Assembly: GCF_038039215.1 (NCBI RefSeq)
Contig: NZ_JBBPCL010000001.1
Span: forward strand, 1,054,001 to 1,118,000
Length of the DNA: 64,000 nt
Reading direction: 5' to 3'
DNA from: Pseudonocardia sp. T1-2H
GTDB lineage: Bacteria > Actinomycetota > Actinomycetes > Mycobacteriales > Pseudonocardiaceae
In this document: piece by piece, positions 54,564 to 63,488 of the stretch
Layout: each line of letters starts with the position of its first letter
How positions within the stretch are numbered: position 1 is the stretch's first letter
The notes under the pieces: model-generated
The model's input: the letters and a program-made list of their open reading frames with translations, nothing else
Database searches by the model: none
What the model was told of the DNA's origin: nothing
Position numbers and translations under genes: made by a program

Positions 54564-55592
54564 ATGACGACATCCGACGCGAGCGGCCACGTCCCCACGA
54601 CCACGGCGGCGGCATCACCGGCCTCACGACCGCGCTGCTGCTGACGCGGCGCGGCGCCCGGGTCGCGGTCCTGGAGGCGGGCCGGATCGGGTCCGGTGTC
54701 ACGGGCAACAGCACGGGCACGGTCACGGCCCTGCAGAGCACGATGCTCTCGACGATCGAACGCACCCGTTCCCGGTGGCCGGCGCGGTCCGCCTCGACGA
54801 CCAGGTCGAGATCGATCCCGTCGGCTACGCCCATGGCCTGGCCACGGCGATCGAGGCGGCTGGCTCGCGCGTCCTCGAGGGCACCCGCGCGACGGCGGTG
54901 TCCGAGGGGCGGCCCGTCCGCGTCACGACGACGCACGGGGAGCTGAACGGGCAGCAGGTCGTGGTCGCCACGCACTACCCGGTCTGGCTGGTCGTTCCGC
55001 TCCGCGGGCGATCTGATGGTCGTCTGCGGGCAGGACCACCCCGCCGGGGCACGGGGCGTCGATCCCGGCCGCTACACCGCGCTCGAGGAGTACGTGCCTC
55101 GCGGATGTAGGTCGCCGCCGGATACTCGAAGTGGGGGCTGAGCGGCGGGTCGATGGCAGCCGCGCTGCTCTCCGAGCGGCTGTCCGGCGGGGCCGCGGAC
55201 GAGGTCTTCAGCCCGCACCGGTTCTCCGTGCGGGGGCTGCCCGCGCTGGCGCGGATGAACGTGAAGGTCGCCCTGGACCTGCTGGGGGACCGGTTGACGT
55301 TCGGCGACGTCGCCGACGGGCGGAGCCGGCTCCCGGCCAGGCCGGCGTCGTGCGGGCCGGCACGGACCGCACGGGCGTCTTACGCGACGCCGCCGGGGGG
55401 GGCACGCCGTGTCGATCCACTGCACCCACCTCGGCTGCCTGCTGCGGTTCAACGGCGCCGAGCGCAGCTGGGACTGCCCGTGCCACGGCTCGCGGTTCGA
55501 CGTCGACGGCGCCGTGCTGGGTCGACGGCGCCGTGCTGGAAGGGCCCGCGGTCGAGCCGCTCGCGCGCCGCGACCCGCCCGCTCCCGGCTGA
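54564..55592 (+). pseudogene. decayed FAD-dependent oxidoreductase with C-terminal Rieske domain
   Basis: After GAGGAGCAGG and an ATG, pieces of one enzyme follow in shifting frames. They are GGGITGLTTALLLTRRGARV (FAD motif), VTGNSTGTVTALQSTML, RLDDQVEIDPVGYAHGLATA, GQQVVVATHYPVW, GLSGGSMAAALLSERLSGG, and a Rieske domain with CTHLGC and CPCHGSRF. About 100 residues seem to be missing after TALQSTML, more is lost after HYPVW, and a 19-bp tandem duplication lies near the end. The family is the DadA-like oxidoreductase with a Rieske [2Fe-2S] tail. The lesions cannot be fixed by one-base corrections, so this is a real pseudogene. Confidence 0.8.
55502..55539. repeat. 19-bp tandem duplication inside the Rieske pseudogene
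   Basis: GTCGACGGCGCCGTGCTGG occurs twice without spacing (55502-55520 and 55521-55539). The added 19 bases are not a multiple of three and so break the frame just after the Rieske motif. Probably a replication-slippage event. Confidence 0.9.
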
Positions 55593-55657
55593 GCCCGCGG
55601 TGGGCCGGGGCGCCTCCTTCGGTACGGCGGCGGCCCTGCGCACGGGGCCCGGCGGTC

Positions 55658-56110
55658 TCAGGTCTCGTCGTCCAGCCGACGCTGGAGGTCGGTGATCTCC
55701 GCGCGTGCCTCGCGCAGCTCGCCGCGGGTCCGGTCGAGCTCCTCCGTGCGGTCCTGGAGGTCCGAACGGGTGCGGCCGAGGGCGTCGTCGCTGTGGTGCA
55801 GCCGGCCCTCGAGGTCCGCGATGGCGAGGGCGGAGGTCAGGGTGTGCCCGGCGTCGAGCAGCTCGCGCAACCGCGCCGCATGGGCGAGCTGGCGGCGGGA
55901 GTACCGGCGGTGCCCGCCCTCGGTGCGGTGGGGACGCAACGCGCCCCCGGTGTCGAGGCTGCGTAGGAAGGCGGGCTGGACGCCGAGGAGCTCCGCGGCC
56001 TGGCCCATGGTGACCGCCGGGTAGTCCTCGTCGTCCAGCCTGCCGAGGTTGTTCGTCACGTGATCAGCGCTCTCGTCGGTGTCGTCGTCCTCCGGGTGGT
56101 CGTCCGACAT
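55658..56110 (-). CDS. MerR-family transcriptional regulator with coiled-coil tail
   Basis: A 150-residue regulator. The MerR winged helix spans residues 32-75 (AVTMGQAAELLGVQPAFLRS, GGHRRYSRRQLAHAARLREL). The last 60 residues form a heptad-like coiled coil (RTRSDLQDRTEELDRTRGEL). It lacks the Cys residues of metal-sensing members. It lies 52 bp after the second Hsp20 gene on the same strand, as HspR-like regulators do, and probably controls that operon through the dyad at 56646-56665. Confidence 0.87.
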   Translation of the reverse strand: MSDDHPEDDDTDESADHVTNNLGRLDDEDYPAVTMGQAAELLGVQPAFLRSLDTGGALRPHRTEGGHRRYSRRQLAHAARLRELLDAGHTLTSALAIADLEGRLHHSDDALGRTRSDLQDRTEELDRTRGELREARAEITDLQRRLDDET

Positions 56111-56162
56111 CGGGCCGTCCGGCGCGAGGCGTCCCCGCGGAGCGGGGGGACGCGCGGGCGGC

Positions 56163-56591
56163 TCAGGCGGGGGAGCCGTCCAGCACGGGCTGCGCGTCGC
56201 GGCCGCCGTGGGCGATCTCGATCCGTCGTGGCTTGGCCCGCTCGGCGACCGGGATGGACAGGCTCAGGACCCCGTCCCGGTAGGTGGCGGTGAGCCGCTC
56301 GGTGTCGAGGTCACGCCCGAGCAGCAGGCGGCGGGTGAAAGTGCCACGGGGACGCTCGGAAGCCAGCCACTCGCCGCCGTCGTGCGGGGCCGTCCGCTCC
56401 GCGCGGACGGTCAACGAGGTGCCCTCGACGGTGAGGTCGATGGAGCCGGGGTCCACGCCGGGGAGGTCGAAGCTGACCAGGAGGTGGTCGTCCAGGCGCT
56501 GGATGTCCATCGGCATCCCGGCCGGAGCCGGACCGGCGGCCCGGTCGAACCTGCGGAAGGCGTCGGCGAGGGGCTCGTAGTTGAGCAGCAT
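56163..56591 (-). CDS. second Hsp20/alpha-crystallin small heat-shock protein
   Basis: A 142-residue chaperone beginning MLLNYEPLADAFRRFDRAAG. The alpha-crystallin core includes [20 protein letters not shown] and [19 protein letters not shown], closely matching the Hsp20 at 52440. GAAAGGAG precedes the ATG. It heads an operon with the MerR regulator and has a readable promoter with a dyad spacer. Confidence 0.93.
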   Translation of the reverse strand: MLLNYEPLADAFRRFDRAAGPAPAGMPMDIQRLDDHLLVSFDLPGVDPGSIDLTVEGTSLTVRAERTAPHDGGEWLASERPRGTFTRRLLLGRDLDTERLTATYRDGVLSLSIPVAERAKPRRIEIAHGGRDAQPVLDGSPA

Positions 56592-56637
56592 CGTGATCTC
56601 CTTTCGTGGTGCTGCCCGAAGTCGGTGACGAAGAAAT

Positions 56638-56666
56638 TTATAGTATGCGCTGTAGGTTCTGCGCAA
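56638..56666 (-). promoter_or_regulatory. sigma-70-type promoter with MerR-like dyad before hsp20
   Basis: On the minus strand TTGCGC (56666-56661), 17 bases and CTATAA (56643-56638) make a good -35/-10 pair in an unusually AT-rich patch. The inverted half-sites TGCGC and GCGCA (56665-56661 and 56650-56646 in this orientation) flank 10 bases within the spacer. MerR regulators bind such dyads between -35 and -10, and a MerR gene is the second gene of this operon. Autoregulation is therefore likely. Confidence 0.65.
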
Positions 56667-56706
56667 CCTCTGCGAGAGGATTTCTCGGCCCGGTGCCGTC
56701 CGCCGG

Positions 56707-58818
56707 TCAGGGGCTGCTCTGCAGGACCAGCATCGAGCGGGCGGGGAGCCGAACCTTCCCGCCCGGGTCCGGGGAGCGGCGGCGGGCGTTGGCGAGCAGG
56801 GGGTCCGCGGTGTCGAGGACGGCCTGCCAGCCCTTGCCGTAGCTCTCGTCCGGCACCGTGAAGGTCTGCTCCTGGTGGTGGGCGTTGATCAGCAGCAGGA
56901 ACGAGTCGTCGATGATCTGCATGCCGAGGTCGTCGCGGTCCGGGATGCCCTGCCCGTTGAGGTGGACGGTCAGCGACTGGGTGTGGTCGCCGGTCCAGTC
57001 GTCGTCGCTCATCGGGTGGCCGTCGGGCCGGAGCCAGGCGATGTCGTCGACGCCGGAGCCGCGCAGCGGGCGGCCCTGGAAGAACCGCTGCCGGCGGAAG
57101 ATCGGGTGCTCGGCGCGCAGCCGCGCCAGCCGAGCGGTGAACTCGGTGAGGACGTCCTGCTCGCGGGCGGCGTCCCAGTCCACCCAGCTGATCTCGTTGT
57201 CCTGGCAGTAGACGTTGTTGTTGCCGCCCTGGGTGCGGCCGAGTCGTCGCCGTGGGAGATCATCGGCACGCCCTGGGAGAGCAGCAGCGTGGCGAGGATG
57301 TTGCGCTTCTGCCGCTCCCGTAGCGCGTAGACCTCCGAGTCGTCCGTCGGTCCCTCCGCGCCGCAGTTCCACGAGCGGTTGTGGCTCTCGCCGTCGTTGT
57401 TGTCCTCGCCGTTGGCCTCGTTGTGCTTCTCGTTGTAGGACACGAGGTCCTGCAGGGTGAAGCCGTCGTGGGCGGTGACGAAGTTGATCGAGGCGATGGG
57501 GCGGCGGTTGTCGGCCTCGTAGAGGTCCGAGGAGCCGGTGAAGCGGGCGGCGAACTCGCCGAGGCTGGCCGGTTCGCCGCGCCAGAAGTCCCGGACGGTG
57601 TCGCGGTACTTGCCGTTCCATTCGGTCCACAGGGGCGGGAAGCCGCCGACCTGGTAGCCGCCGTCGCCGACGTCCCAGGGTTCGGCGATGAGCTTGACCT
57701 GGCTGACGATGGGGTCCTGGTTGACCAGGTCGAAGAAGGCCGAGAGCCGGTCGACGTCGTGGAACTCCCGGGCGAGGGAGGAGGCGAGGTCGAAGCGGAA
57801 GCCGTCGACGTGCATCTCGGTGACCCAGTAGCGCAGCGAGTCCATGATCAGGCGCAGGGACTCGTGGTGGCGGACGTTGAGGCTGTTCCCGGTGCCGGTG
57901 GTGTCGTAGTAGAACTTCTCGTCGCCGCCGACGAGGCGGTAGTAGGCCTGGTTGTCGATCCCGCGGAAGGACAGCGTCGGCCCCATGTGGTTGCCCTCGG
58001 CGGTGTGGTTGTAGACGACGTCGAGGATGACCTCGATCCCGGCCCGGTGCAGGGTGCGGACCATCGTCTTGAACTCGAAGACCTGCTCGCCGCCGGTGCC
58101 GAAGCAGGCGTAGCCGTTGTGCGGGGCGAAGAAGCCGATGGTGTTGTAGCCCCAGTAGTTCGACAGGCCCTTGTCCTGCAGGGTCGAGTCGTCGACGAAC
58201 TGGTGCACCGGCATCAGCTCGATCGCGGTGACCCCGAGGTTCTTCAGGTGCTTGATCATCGCGGGGTGCGAGATCCCGGCGTAGGTGCCGCGCACGTCCT
58301 GCGGGATGTCCGGGTGGCGCATGGTCATGCCCTTGACGTGCGCCTCGTAGATGACGGTCTCGTTGTAGGGGATGCGCAGCGGCCGGTCGTCGGCCCAGTC
58401 GAAGAAGTCGTTGGTGACGACGGACTTCATCATCCGCGGGGCGGAGTCCTCGTCGTTGAAGGAGTCCGGGTCCCCGAAGTTGTAGGAGAACAGGGCCTGG
58501 CCCCATTCGATCCGGCCGTCGATGGCCTTCGCGTAGGGGTCGAGCAGCAGCTTGGAGGGGTTGCAGCGCAGCCCGGCGGCCGGCTCGTAGGGCCCGTGCA
58601 CGCGGTAGCCGTAGCGCTGCCCGGGCCACACCCGGGGCACGTATCCGTGCCAGACCAGGCCGTTGCGCTCCGGGAGGTCGAGGCGGGTCTCGGTGCCGTC
58701 GGAGTCGAAGAGGCAGAAGCTCGATGCGCTCGGCGACCTCGGAGAAGATCGCGAAGTTGGTGCCACCGCCGTCGAACGACGAGCCGAGCGGGTAGGGCGA
58801 GCCGGGCCAGATGTGCAA
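56707..58818 (-). CDS. glgX: glycogen debranching enzyme GlgX (two compensating frameshifts at GAGCTC sites)
   Basis: A GH13 protein of about 703 residues. Motifs include [50 protein letters not shown] (catalytic Asp), [15 protein letters not shown] (acid Glu) and [26 protein letters not shown] at 58716-58722 has an extra base and GAGTC at 57241-57245 lacks one. Correcting both to GAGCTC gives RIELCLFD and HGDELGRTQGG. The TTG at 58818 is preferred as start because GGAGG lies five bases upstream and the family begins with IWPG. It hydrolyses alpha-1,6 branches of glycogen. Confidence 0.9.
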   Translation of the reverse strand: MHIWPGSPYPLGSSFDGGGTNFAIFSEVAERIELLPLRLRRHRDPPRPPGAQRPGLARIRAPGVARAALRLPRARALRAGRRAALQPLQAAARPLREGHRRPDRMGPGPVLLQLRGPGLLQRRGLRPADDEVRRHQRLLRLGRRPAAAHPLQRDRHLRGARQGHDHAPPGHPAGRARHLRRDLAPRDDQAPEEPRGHRDRADAGAPVRRRLDPAGQGPVELLGLQHHRLLRPAQRLRLLRHRRRAGLRVQDDGPHPAPGRDRGHPRRRLQPHRRGQPHGADAVLPRDRQPGLLPPRRRRREVLLRHHRHREQPQRPPPRVPAPDHGLAALLGHRDARRRLPLRPRLLPRPGVPRRRPALGLLRPGQPGPHRQPGQAHRRTLGRRRRRLPGRRLPAPVDRMERQVPRHRPGLLARRTGQPRRVRRPLHRLLGPLRGRQPPPHRLDQLRHRPRRLHPAGPRVLQREAQRGQRRGQQRRREPQPLVELRRGGTDGRLGGLRATGAAEAQHPRHAAALPGRADDLPRRRLGRTQGGNNNVYCQDNEISWVDWDAAREQDVLTEFTARLARLRAEHPIFRRQRFFQGRPLRGSGVDDIAWLRPDGHPMSDDDWTGDHTQSLTVHLNGQGIPDRDDLGMQIIDDSFLLLINAHHQEQTFTVPDESYGKGWQAVLDTADPLLANARRRSPDPGGKVRLPARSMLVLQSSP

Positions 58819-58958
58819 AGGGACCTCCACGACGAACGCCCGCGGAGCCGCGAGCACGTCTTTGTATCGACTGCGCCCACGGCCCGCGACTCAGGGCCGC
58901 GCGACGATCGCCACAGCGGGAGAACCGGTCGCCGGCGGTTCAGGGATGCCCGAACCGG

Positions 58959-59398
58959 CTACGCGGGGCTCTCGGGCAGATCGACCTTCGCCACCTCGAC
59001 GTGGGCTCCCTGACGGCGCACGTGGTGAGCGACGACCCGGCACTCCGCCGTTGCCGCTGGCCGCACCGCCGGCCCACCGGGGCAGGAGCGGCCGGCCGGC
59101 CGATACCCCGTCGGACCGGCGTACGCCGGGTGCGCCGACCCGTCCGCCGATACCCGGACCTCGAGCGCGGTGCGGTGCGGTGCGGGGTCGCGACCGACGA
59201 CCGAGGCCGTGAACAGCACCCCGGCGAGGAGCACGTGCGCCTGGACGAGCGGGCCGTGCGCGGCCGGGTAGAGCCCGGTCCGGTACACCACCCAGAGCCC
59301 GCCGACGTCGAGGCCCGCGGCGACGACCGGATGGGTGAGGAGGGCGCAGCACCGGATGCCCCGGCGGAGCCGGAAGGCTTTCGAGGGGATTAGTGCGG
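58959..59398 (-). pseudogene. remnant of a CtaG-like cytochrome c oxidase assembly protein
   Basis: An open stretch on the minus strand reads ALIPSKAFRLRRGIRC, LLTHPVVAAGLDVGGLWVVY, RTGLYPAAHGPLVQAHVLLA and GVLFTASVVGRDPAPHRTAL. This is the core of the CtaG/caa3 assembly family, including its ALTHPV and DPAPHR regions. The N-terminal helices are absent upstream of about 59398, and the sequence after DPAPHR no longer matches the family's last two helices. It thus looks like an internal fragment of a lost gene. Family recognition is from memory. Confidence 0.65.
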
Positions 59399-59579
59399 CT
59401 CCACGGGTGGTACCAGCGCTTCGTGGCCTCCGAGGACACCGAGCACGCCTCGTGGGCCCTCCGTGCGGTGGAGACCCCGGCCGGGGTGTCCCGCTGCGAA
59501 CGTCCGGCTCGACTCCGGCGATCCGCCGGCCGGCCGGTGTCTCCTGAGCACCTGCGAACGACCGTCAGAAAGGCCTGAG

Positions 59580-60134
59580 ATGAGCACCGAATCACATTCC
59601 GTGAGCTACACCGTCCCCGGCATGGAGGAGAAGGACGCCGCCGTCGTCATCGACATCCTGCAGGGTCGGCTGAACGCGCTGAACGATCTCGCGCTGACCC
59701 TCAAGCACGCGCACTGGAACGTGATCGGCCCGAACTTCATCGCCGTGCACACGATGCTCGACCCGCAGGTCGACGGCGTCCGCGAGATGGTCGACGACGT
59801 GGCCGAGCGCATCGCGACCCTCGGAGGCTCGCCCAGCGGTACTCCCGGCGCCCTGGTCGCCGCCCGGAGCTGGGACGACTACTCGATCGGACGCGACGAC
59901 GCGATCGCCCACCTCGGGGCCCTCGACCTCGTGTACACGGGCGTCATCGCCGAACACCGGGACGCGATCGCGAAGACCGAGGACCTCGACCCGGTCAGCC
60001 AGGACATGCTCATCGACCAGGCCGGTGACCTCGAGCAGTACCAGTGGTTCGTCCGCGCCCACCTGGAGAACGCCGACGGCACCCTGCGTACGGGTGGCGC
60101 GAAAACCGAGACGGAGGCCGCACGCAGGGCCTGA
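59580..60134 (+). CDS. dps: Dps family ferroxidase/DNA-protection protein
   Basis: A 184-residue ferritin-fold protein. The ferroxidase ligands are in LTLKHAHWNVIGPNFIAVHT and LDPQVDGVREMVDDVAERI. The C-terminal 15 residues are Arg/Thr-rich and may bind DNA. The ATG follows AGAAAGGCCTG. It oxidises Fe(II) with peroxide and stores iron. It is a single-gene unit with its own terminator at 60189-60216. Confidence 0.95.
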   Translation: MSTESHSVSYTVPGMEEKDAAVVIDILQGRLNALNDLALTLKHAHWNVIGPNFIAVHTMLDPQVDGVREMVDDVAERIATLGGSPSGTPGALVAARSWDDYSIGRDDAIAHLGALDLVYTGVIAEHRDAIAKTEDLDPVSQDMLIDQAGDLEQYQWFVRAHLENADGTLRTGGAKTETEAARRA

Positions 60135-60188
60135 GGCCCGGTCCGCGGATCTCCCGGCGGGCCCGCCCCGCCCGCGGCGTCGCTGTGG

Positions 60189-60216
60189 AGTGCTCCGTCC
60201 GTACGAACGGAGCACT
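60189..60216 (+). terminator. 10-bp stem terminator after dps
   Basis: AGTGCTCCGT (60189-60198) pairs perfectly with ACGGAGCACT (60207-60216) around the loop CCGTACGA, 54 bp after the dps stop, and a TT follows. Confidence 0.75.
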
Positions 60217-60538
60217 TCGCGCCGTGTCCGCGCAGTGACACCGCACGCGGCCGGGCTCGTCAGACGCTGCCGGGCCCTCGCCCCCGGCACTGCCGGGACC
60301 CTCGCCCGCGTCGCTGTCCGGGCCCTCTCCGCTGTCGCTCCCCGGGCCCGGCGAGTCCGCCGCCGTCGCGTGCCGCGGGGCGTGGAGACTCCCCGCCCGC
60401 CGGCGCCGAATCTGCGAACGGGGTCGGGAAGATCCCCGTCGCCGGTGTGGGCCGGGGCCGCCGGGCATTCCTCGACATCGTCCGATTTCCGGACGCGATC
60501 CCGTCGTCGCCGACGAGACGACGGGCGGAAAGGAGAAC
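60217..60538. other. 322-bp gap with GGGCCCTCGCC-like imperfect repeats, no gene
   Basis: Short, imperfect repetitions of GGACCCTCGCC and GGGCCCTCTCC motifs with CGCTGTC occur between about 60260 and 60350. A possible Asp/Gly/Glu-rich reading on the minus strand has no start or family support. The promoter of the PRC-barrel gene should lie near the right end. Confidence 0.4.
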
Positions 60539-60544
60539 GTGTAC

Positions 60545-61335
60545 ATGGCTGTGAACATCCAGGACCCGACCGCGATCCAGGGGCTGACCGTGACCGGGCA
60601 GGGCGGGGAGAAGCTCGGGAAGGTCGACGGTGTCTACCTCGACGACGACACCCAGCGCCCGGAGTGGGCGGCGGTGAAGAGCGGCCTGTTCGGGACCCAC
60701 ATCTCGCTGGTGCCGCTCGCGACCGCGGACCTGTCCGGTGACGAGCTGCGCGTGCCGTTCGACAAGGACGCGCTCGAGCGGGCGCCGCACCACGACCCCG
60801 ACCAGGAGCTGAGCCCGCAGCAGGAGATCGAGCTGTTCGAGCACTACGGCATCCCGTACGGCGGCGACACGGTGACCGCGCAGGTGGGCCACGGCGCAGA
60901 CGGGGGCGGGCTGCACGGCCGGCACCCCGAGGGCCGGCACGAGACGATCGAGGACGACCGCGCCGAGCGGGACGAGGTCGCGCTCGGCGCGGAGGGCGTC
61001 GAGGACGGGGTGGCCGGCCCGCCCCGGGGCGGCGTCGCCGGGGACGTGGACCGGACCCGCGGCACCGACCGTACGGAGGGCGTCGAGGCCGGCAGGACCG
61101 CCGGTCACGAGCCCGGCGCGGTCGGGCAGGACACCTCCGACCCGACCGCCGACGACGCGATGACCCGTTCGGCGGAGCGGCTGCACGGGGGCACCGAGCG
61201 GACCGAGGCCGGGCGCGCGCGGCTGCGCAGGTACGTGGGCACCGAGACGTGACGCAGGCGGTGCCGGGGTCGCGCGAGGAGGTCTGCAAGGAGGAGGTCG
61301 ACACCTCCGGGGTCGGGCACGGCCGCAACCGCTGA
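60545..61335 (+). CDS. PRC-barrel protein with a shortened DUF2382 tail (frameshifted near 61250)
   Basis: The N-terminal PRC barrel (residues 8-85: AIQGLTVTGQGGEKLGKVDG, FGTHISLVPLATADL) is followed by a helix (SPQQEIELFEHYGIPYGGDT), a charged linker, and a DUF2382-type start (MTRSAERLHGGTERTEAGRA). One lost G after GAGAC near 61250 truncates the frame; restoring it gives TVTQAVPGSREEV and a stop at 61335, a total of 263 residues. The middle of DUF2382, about 60 residues, is missing. GAAAGGAG precedes either GTG 60539 or ATG 60545. Function is unknown; the family is stress-associated in actinobacteria. Confidence 0.75.
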
Positions 61336-61399
61336 GCCTCGCCCGGGAGACGCGCGTCCGCCATCGCCCCGGGAGATCTCGCCGCGGCCACTCGGGATC

Positions 61400-61843
61400 T
61401 CACTTCACGGGGCCCCGGTGCATCACCAGATCGGACAACCGCTGCAGGGACTCGGTGTTGCGGAGCTTGAGCAGGGACGACTCGATCGGCCACGGCACGA
61501 GACGGGCGGGGCCGCTCTCGCTCCGTTCGGCCATCGTCACCAGCGTCCCTTCCGGAACGGGGTCGAGCGTCAGCCGGACACGGGCCGTTCCCGCGGGCCA
61601 GGCCCGGGCGCGGAGTTCGAGCATGCGCCCGGGGTCGACCGCGAGGACCTCGGTGTTGTCCTCGATCTGCAGGGGCCAGATCCCGACGCTGTGATGCAGC
61701 TTCGACCCGACCGCGGGCCAGTCCGGGTCGACCGAGCGCATGTGCGTCGCGCCGACGACCCACAGTGGATAGGACCAACCGTCGGCAAGGACCGCGAAGA
61801 CCCGGTCCGGATCGGTCGGGATCACACGACTGACCTCGATCAT
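61400..61843 (-). CDS. SRPBCC family protein (polyketide cyclase/START-like)
   Basis: A 147-residue helix-grip protein beginning MIEVSRVIPTDPDRVFAVLA, with WSYPLWVVGATHMRSVDPDW and a late PWPIESSLLKLRNTESLQRL helix. The family includes members acting on hydrophobic ligands, mostly uncharacterised. It follows the SDR gene by 45 bp on the same strand and is probably in the same transcript. Confidence 0.83.
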   Translation of the reverse strand: MIEVSRVIPTDPDRVFAVLADGWSYPLWVVGATHMRSVDPDWPAVGSKLHHSVGIWPLQIEDNTEVLAVDPGRMLELRARAWPAGTARVRLTLDPVPEGTLVTMAERSESGPARLVPWPIESSLLKLRNTESLQRLSDLVMHRGPVK

Positions 61844-61888
61844 GTTCGCTCCCTCGGGCGGTGACTTCGGACGGAAGGACGCCGGCGG

Positions 61889-62881
61889 TCATTCCGCCCG
61901 CCGGCGGACGACGGTGGTGAGGACCCCGAGAGCCCCGAGCCCGAGGAGCCGCCTGCTGCGTTCCCGGCGCCGGCCATGCCATCCACCGTGGACCTCACGC
62001 GGACCCGGAGCGGGCCGGTACAGGTTCCCGGGGCTCGTCGGGAGGGCTCCCGGGAGAAGCCTAGATGTTCCACGTCGCGTGCGAGGACGCGTTCGGCCGA
62101 ACCCGGTGAGACCTTGTACTGCGCCAGCAACGCCCGTCCCAGTAGCCCGCCGGCCACGACCTCGCGGCGCGGGAACCGGATCTGGTTCACGATGATGCGG
62201 GCGACCCGCTCCGGCGCGTAGACCGGCGGGATCGCGCGCGGTCGTCGCCCCGTGTGGTTCGCGGCGTCGCGCCAGATGGGCGTGTCGATGGCGGCCGGCA
62301 GGACGGTGGACACCTTGACCCCCCGCACACCGGCCAGCCGGAGCTTCCTCGCGCAGGCTCCCCCCGAGTCCCCGCAGCGCGAACTTCGACATCGCGTACG
62401 ACGAGCCGTAGGGCTGGGCGATCACGCCGAGGATGGACGAGACGGTGACGACGACGCCGCGGTTGCGCTCGATCATCCGGGGCAGGGCCGCCCGGCAGCC
62501 GTGGACGGCCCCCATCACGTTCACGTCCAGGACCCGGCGGGTGTCCGCCAGGGGGACGTCGAGGAACGACCCGAACGCGATGACCGAAGCTGCGTTGACC
62601 CACGCGTCCAACCGGCCGAAGCGCTCCACCGCGATCTCGGCGGCCCGGTTCACGGCAGCGGCGTCGGTGACGTCCGTCGGCACCACCGCGGCCGTCACGC
62701 CGAGGGAGGTGCACTCGACCGCGACCGCGACCGCGACCGCGACCGCGACCGCGCCCAGCGCCTCCGTGTCCCTGGCGACCAGCACGAGTCTCGCGCCCCT
62801 ATGGGCCAGGGCGAGCGCCGTCGCCCGGCCGATGCCGCTCGACGCGCCGGTCACCACGGTGACACAGCCCTTGATCCGCAT
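61889..62881 (-). CDS. SDR family oxidoreductase with a Val-Ala repeat (two frameshifts)
   Basis: The corrected protein has 330 residues. Motifs are VVTGASSGIGRATALALAH near residue 9, WVNAASV and the active site SSYAMSKFALRG. After the frame change at GAGCTTC (62341-62347) it continues LRLAGVRGVKVSTVLPAAID, and after a second change near 62050 it ends GNLYRPAP and VHGGWHGRRRERS. The C-terminal tail is basic with a hydrophobic helix (LLGLGALGVLTTV) that may anchor it to the membrane. Residues about 43-54 are a run of Val-Ala from a hexanucleotide repeat. Substrate unknown. Confidence 0.82.
   Translation of the reverse strand: MRIKGCVTVVTGASSGIGRATALALAHRGARLVLVARDTEALGAVAVAVAVAVAVECTSLGVTAAVVPTDVTDAAAVNRAAEIAVERFGRLDAWVNAASVIAFGSFLDVPLADTRRVLDVNVMGAVHGCRAALPRMIERNRGVVVTVSSILGVIAQPYGSSYAMSKFALRGLGGSLREEAPAGRCAGGQGVHRPAGRHRHAHLARRREPHGATTARDPAGLRAGAGRPHHREPDPVPAPRGRGRRATGTGVAGAVQGLTGFGRTRPRTRRGTSRLLPGALPTSPGNLYRPAPGPREVHGGWHGRRRERSRRLLGLGALGVLTTVVRRRAE
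62721..62750. repeat. five perfect tandem copies of GCGACC
   Basis: The hexanucleotide GCGACC is repeated five times, with a TCGACC copy before and GCGCCC after. It encodes (Ala-Val)n in the SDR. Changes in copy number would keep the frame and only lengthen or shorten this loop. Confidence 0.92.
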
Positions 62882-62956
62882 GTCCCGGCAGTACCCCGAG
62901 CGGGCCGGCTCATGCCGGCTCGGATGGACACGCACGAATCAGGGTATGGGGCGGTC

Positions 62957-63448
62957 ATGAGCACGGAGAAGTCCGAACTGGACCGCCTCGCCGCGGAGAT
63001 CGCCGGGTCCGCCTCGGCGGCGGGACGCACGGTGGCGGTGGCGGAGTCACTCACCGGCGGGATGATCTCCTCGGCCCTGGCCGCGGCCGAGGGTGCGTCC
63101 GAGTGGTTCCGCGGCTCGCTCGTGGCCTACTCGAGCGAGGTCAAGCACGAGGTGCTGCACGTTCCCGACGGCCCGGTGGTCAGCGCGCCCGCCGCCCGCG
63201 CCATGGCCCGCGGGGTCCGACGCCTCCTGGGCGCGGACGTCGCCGTGGCGGTCACCGGGGCCGGGGGCCCCGCCCCTCAGGACGGGCGATCGCCGGGCAC
63301 GGTGTTCCTCGCGATCGACGACGGCGCCTCCTGCGTGGTCATCGACCGGGATCTCGACGGGGAGCCGGAGGAGATCTGCGTCGCCGCCGCGGAATCCGCC
63401 CTCGAGCTGCTGGCCGGCCGCTTCCGGTCGGGGGGCCCGGACCGGTGA
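62957..63448 (+). CDS. pncC: CinA-family nicotinamide mononucleotide amidase
   Basis: A 163-residue protein equal to the CinA C-terminal domain. Its signature is VAVAESLTGGMISSALA, WFRGSLVAYSSEVKHEVLHV and VAVTGAGGPAPQDGRSPGTV. It deamidates NMN to NaMN in NAD recycling. The N-terminal MoaB-like domain of full CinA is absent. A GGGTAT element at 62942-62947 lies about 10 bp before the ATG and could be part of a stress-type promoter. It is divergent from the SDR gene. Confidence 0.9.
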   Translation: MSTEKSELDRLAAEIAGSASAAGRTVAVAESLTGGMISSALAAAEGASEWFRGSLVAYSSEVKHEVLHVPDGPVVSAPAARAMARGVRRLLGADVAVAVTGAGGPAPQDGRSPGTVFLAIDDGASCVVIDRDLDGEPEEICVAAAESALELLAGRFRSGGPDR

Positions 63449-63450
63449 CC

Positions 63451-63488
63451 CCGCGCCGAGACAAGAGTGCCATTTCCGCTCGGCGCGG
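63451..63488 (+). terminator. 10-bp stem hairpin directly after the CinA gene
   Basis: CCGCGCCGAG (63451-63460) pairs exactly with CTCGGCGCGG (63479-63488) around an 18-base AT-rich loop (ACAAGAGTGCCATTTCCG). It starts two bases after the stop codon. Its design, a GC stem with an AT-rich loop immediately after a stop, matches the other hairpins of this window. Confidence 0.7.

Noticed and set aside
60217..60538. A repetitive Asp/Gly/Glu-rich protein on the minus strand
   Set aside because: The frame has no proper start, overlaps the dps end and the PRC start, and its repeats are better explained as short GC-rich DNA repeats.
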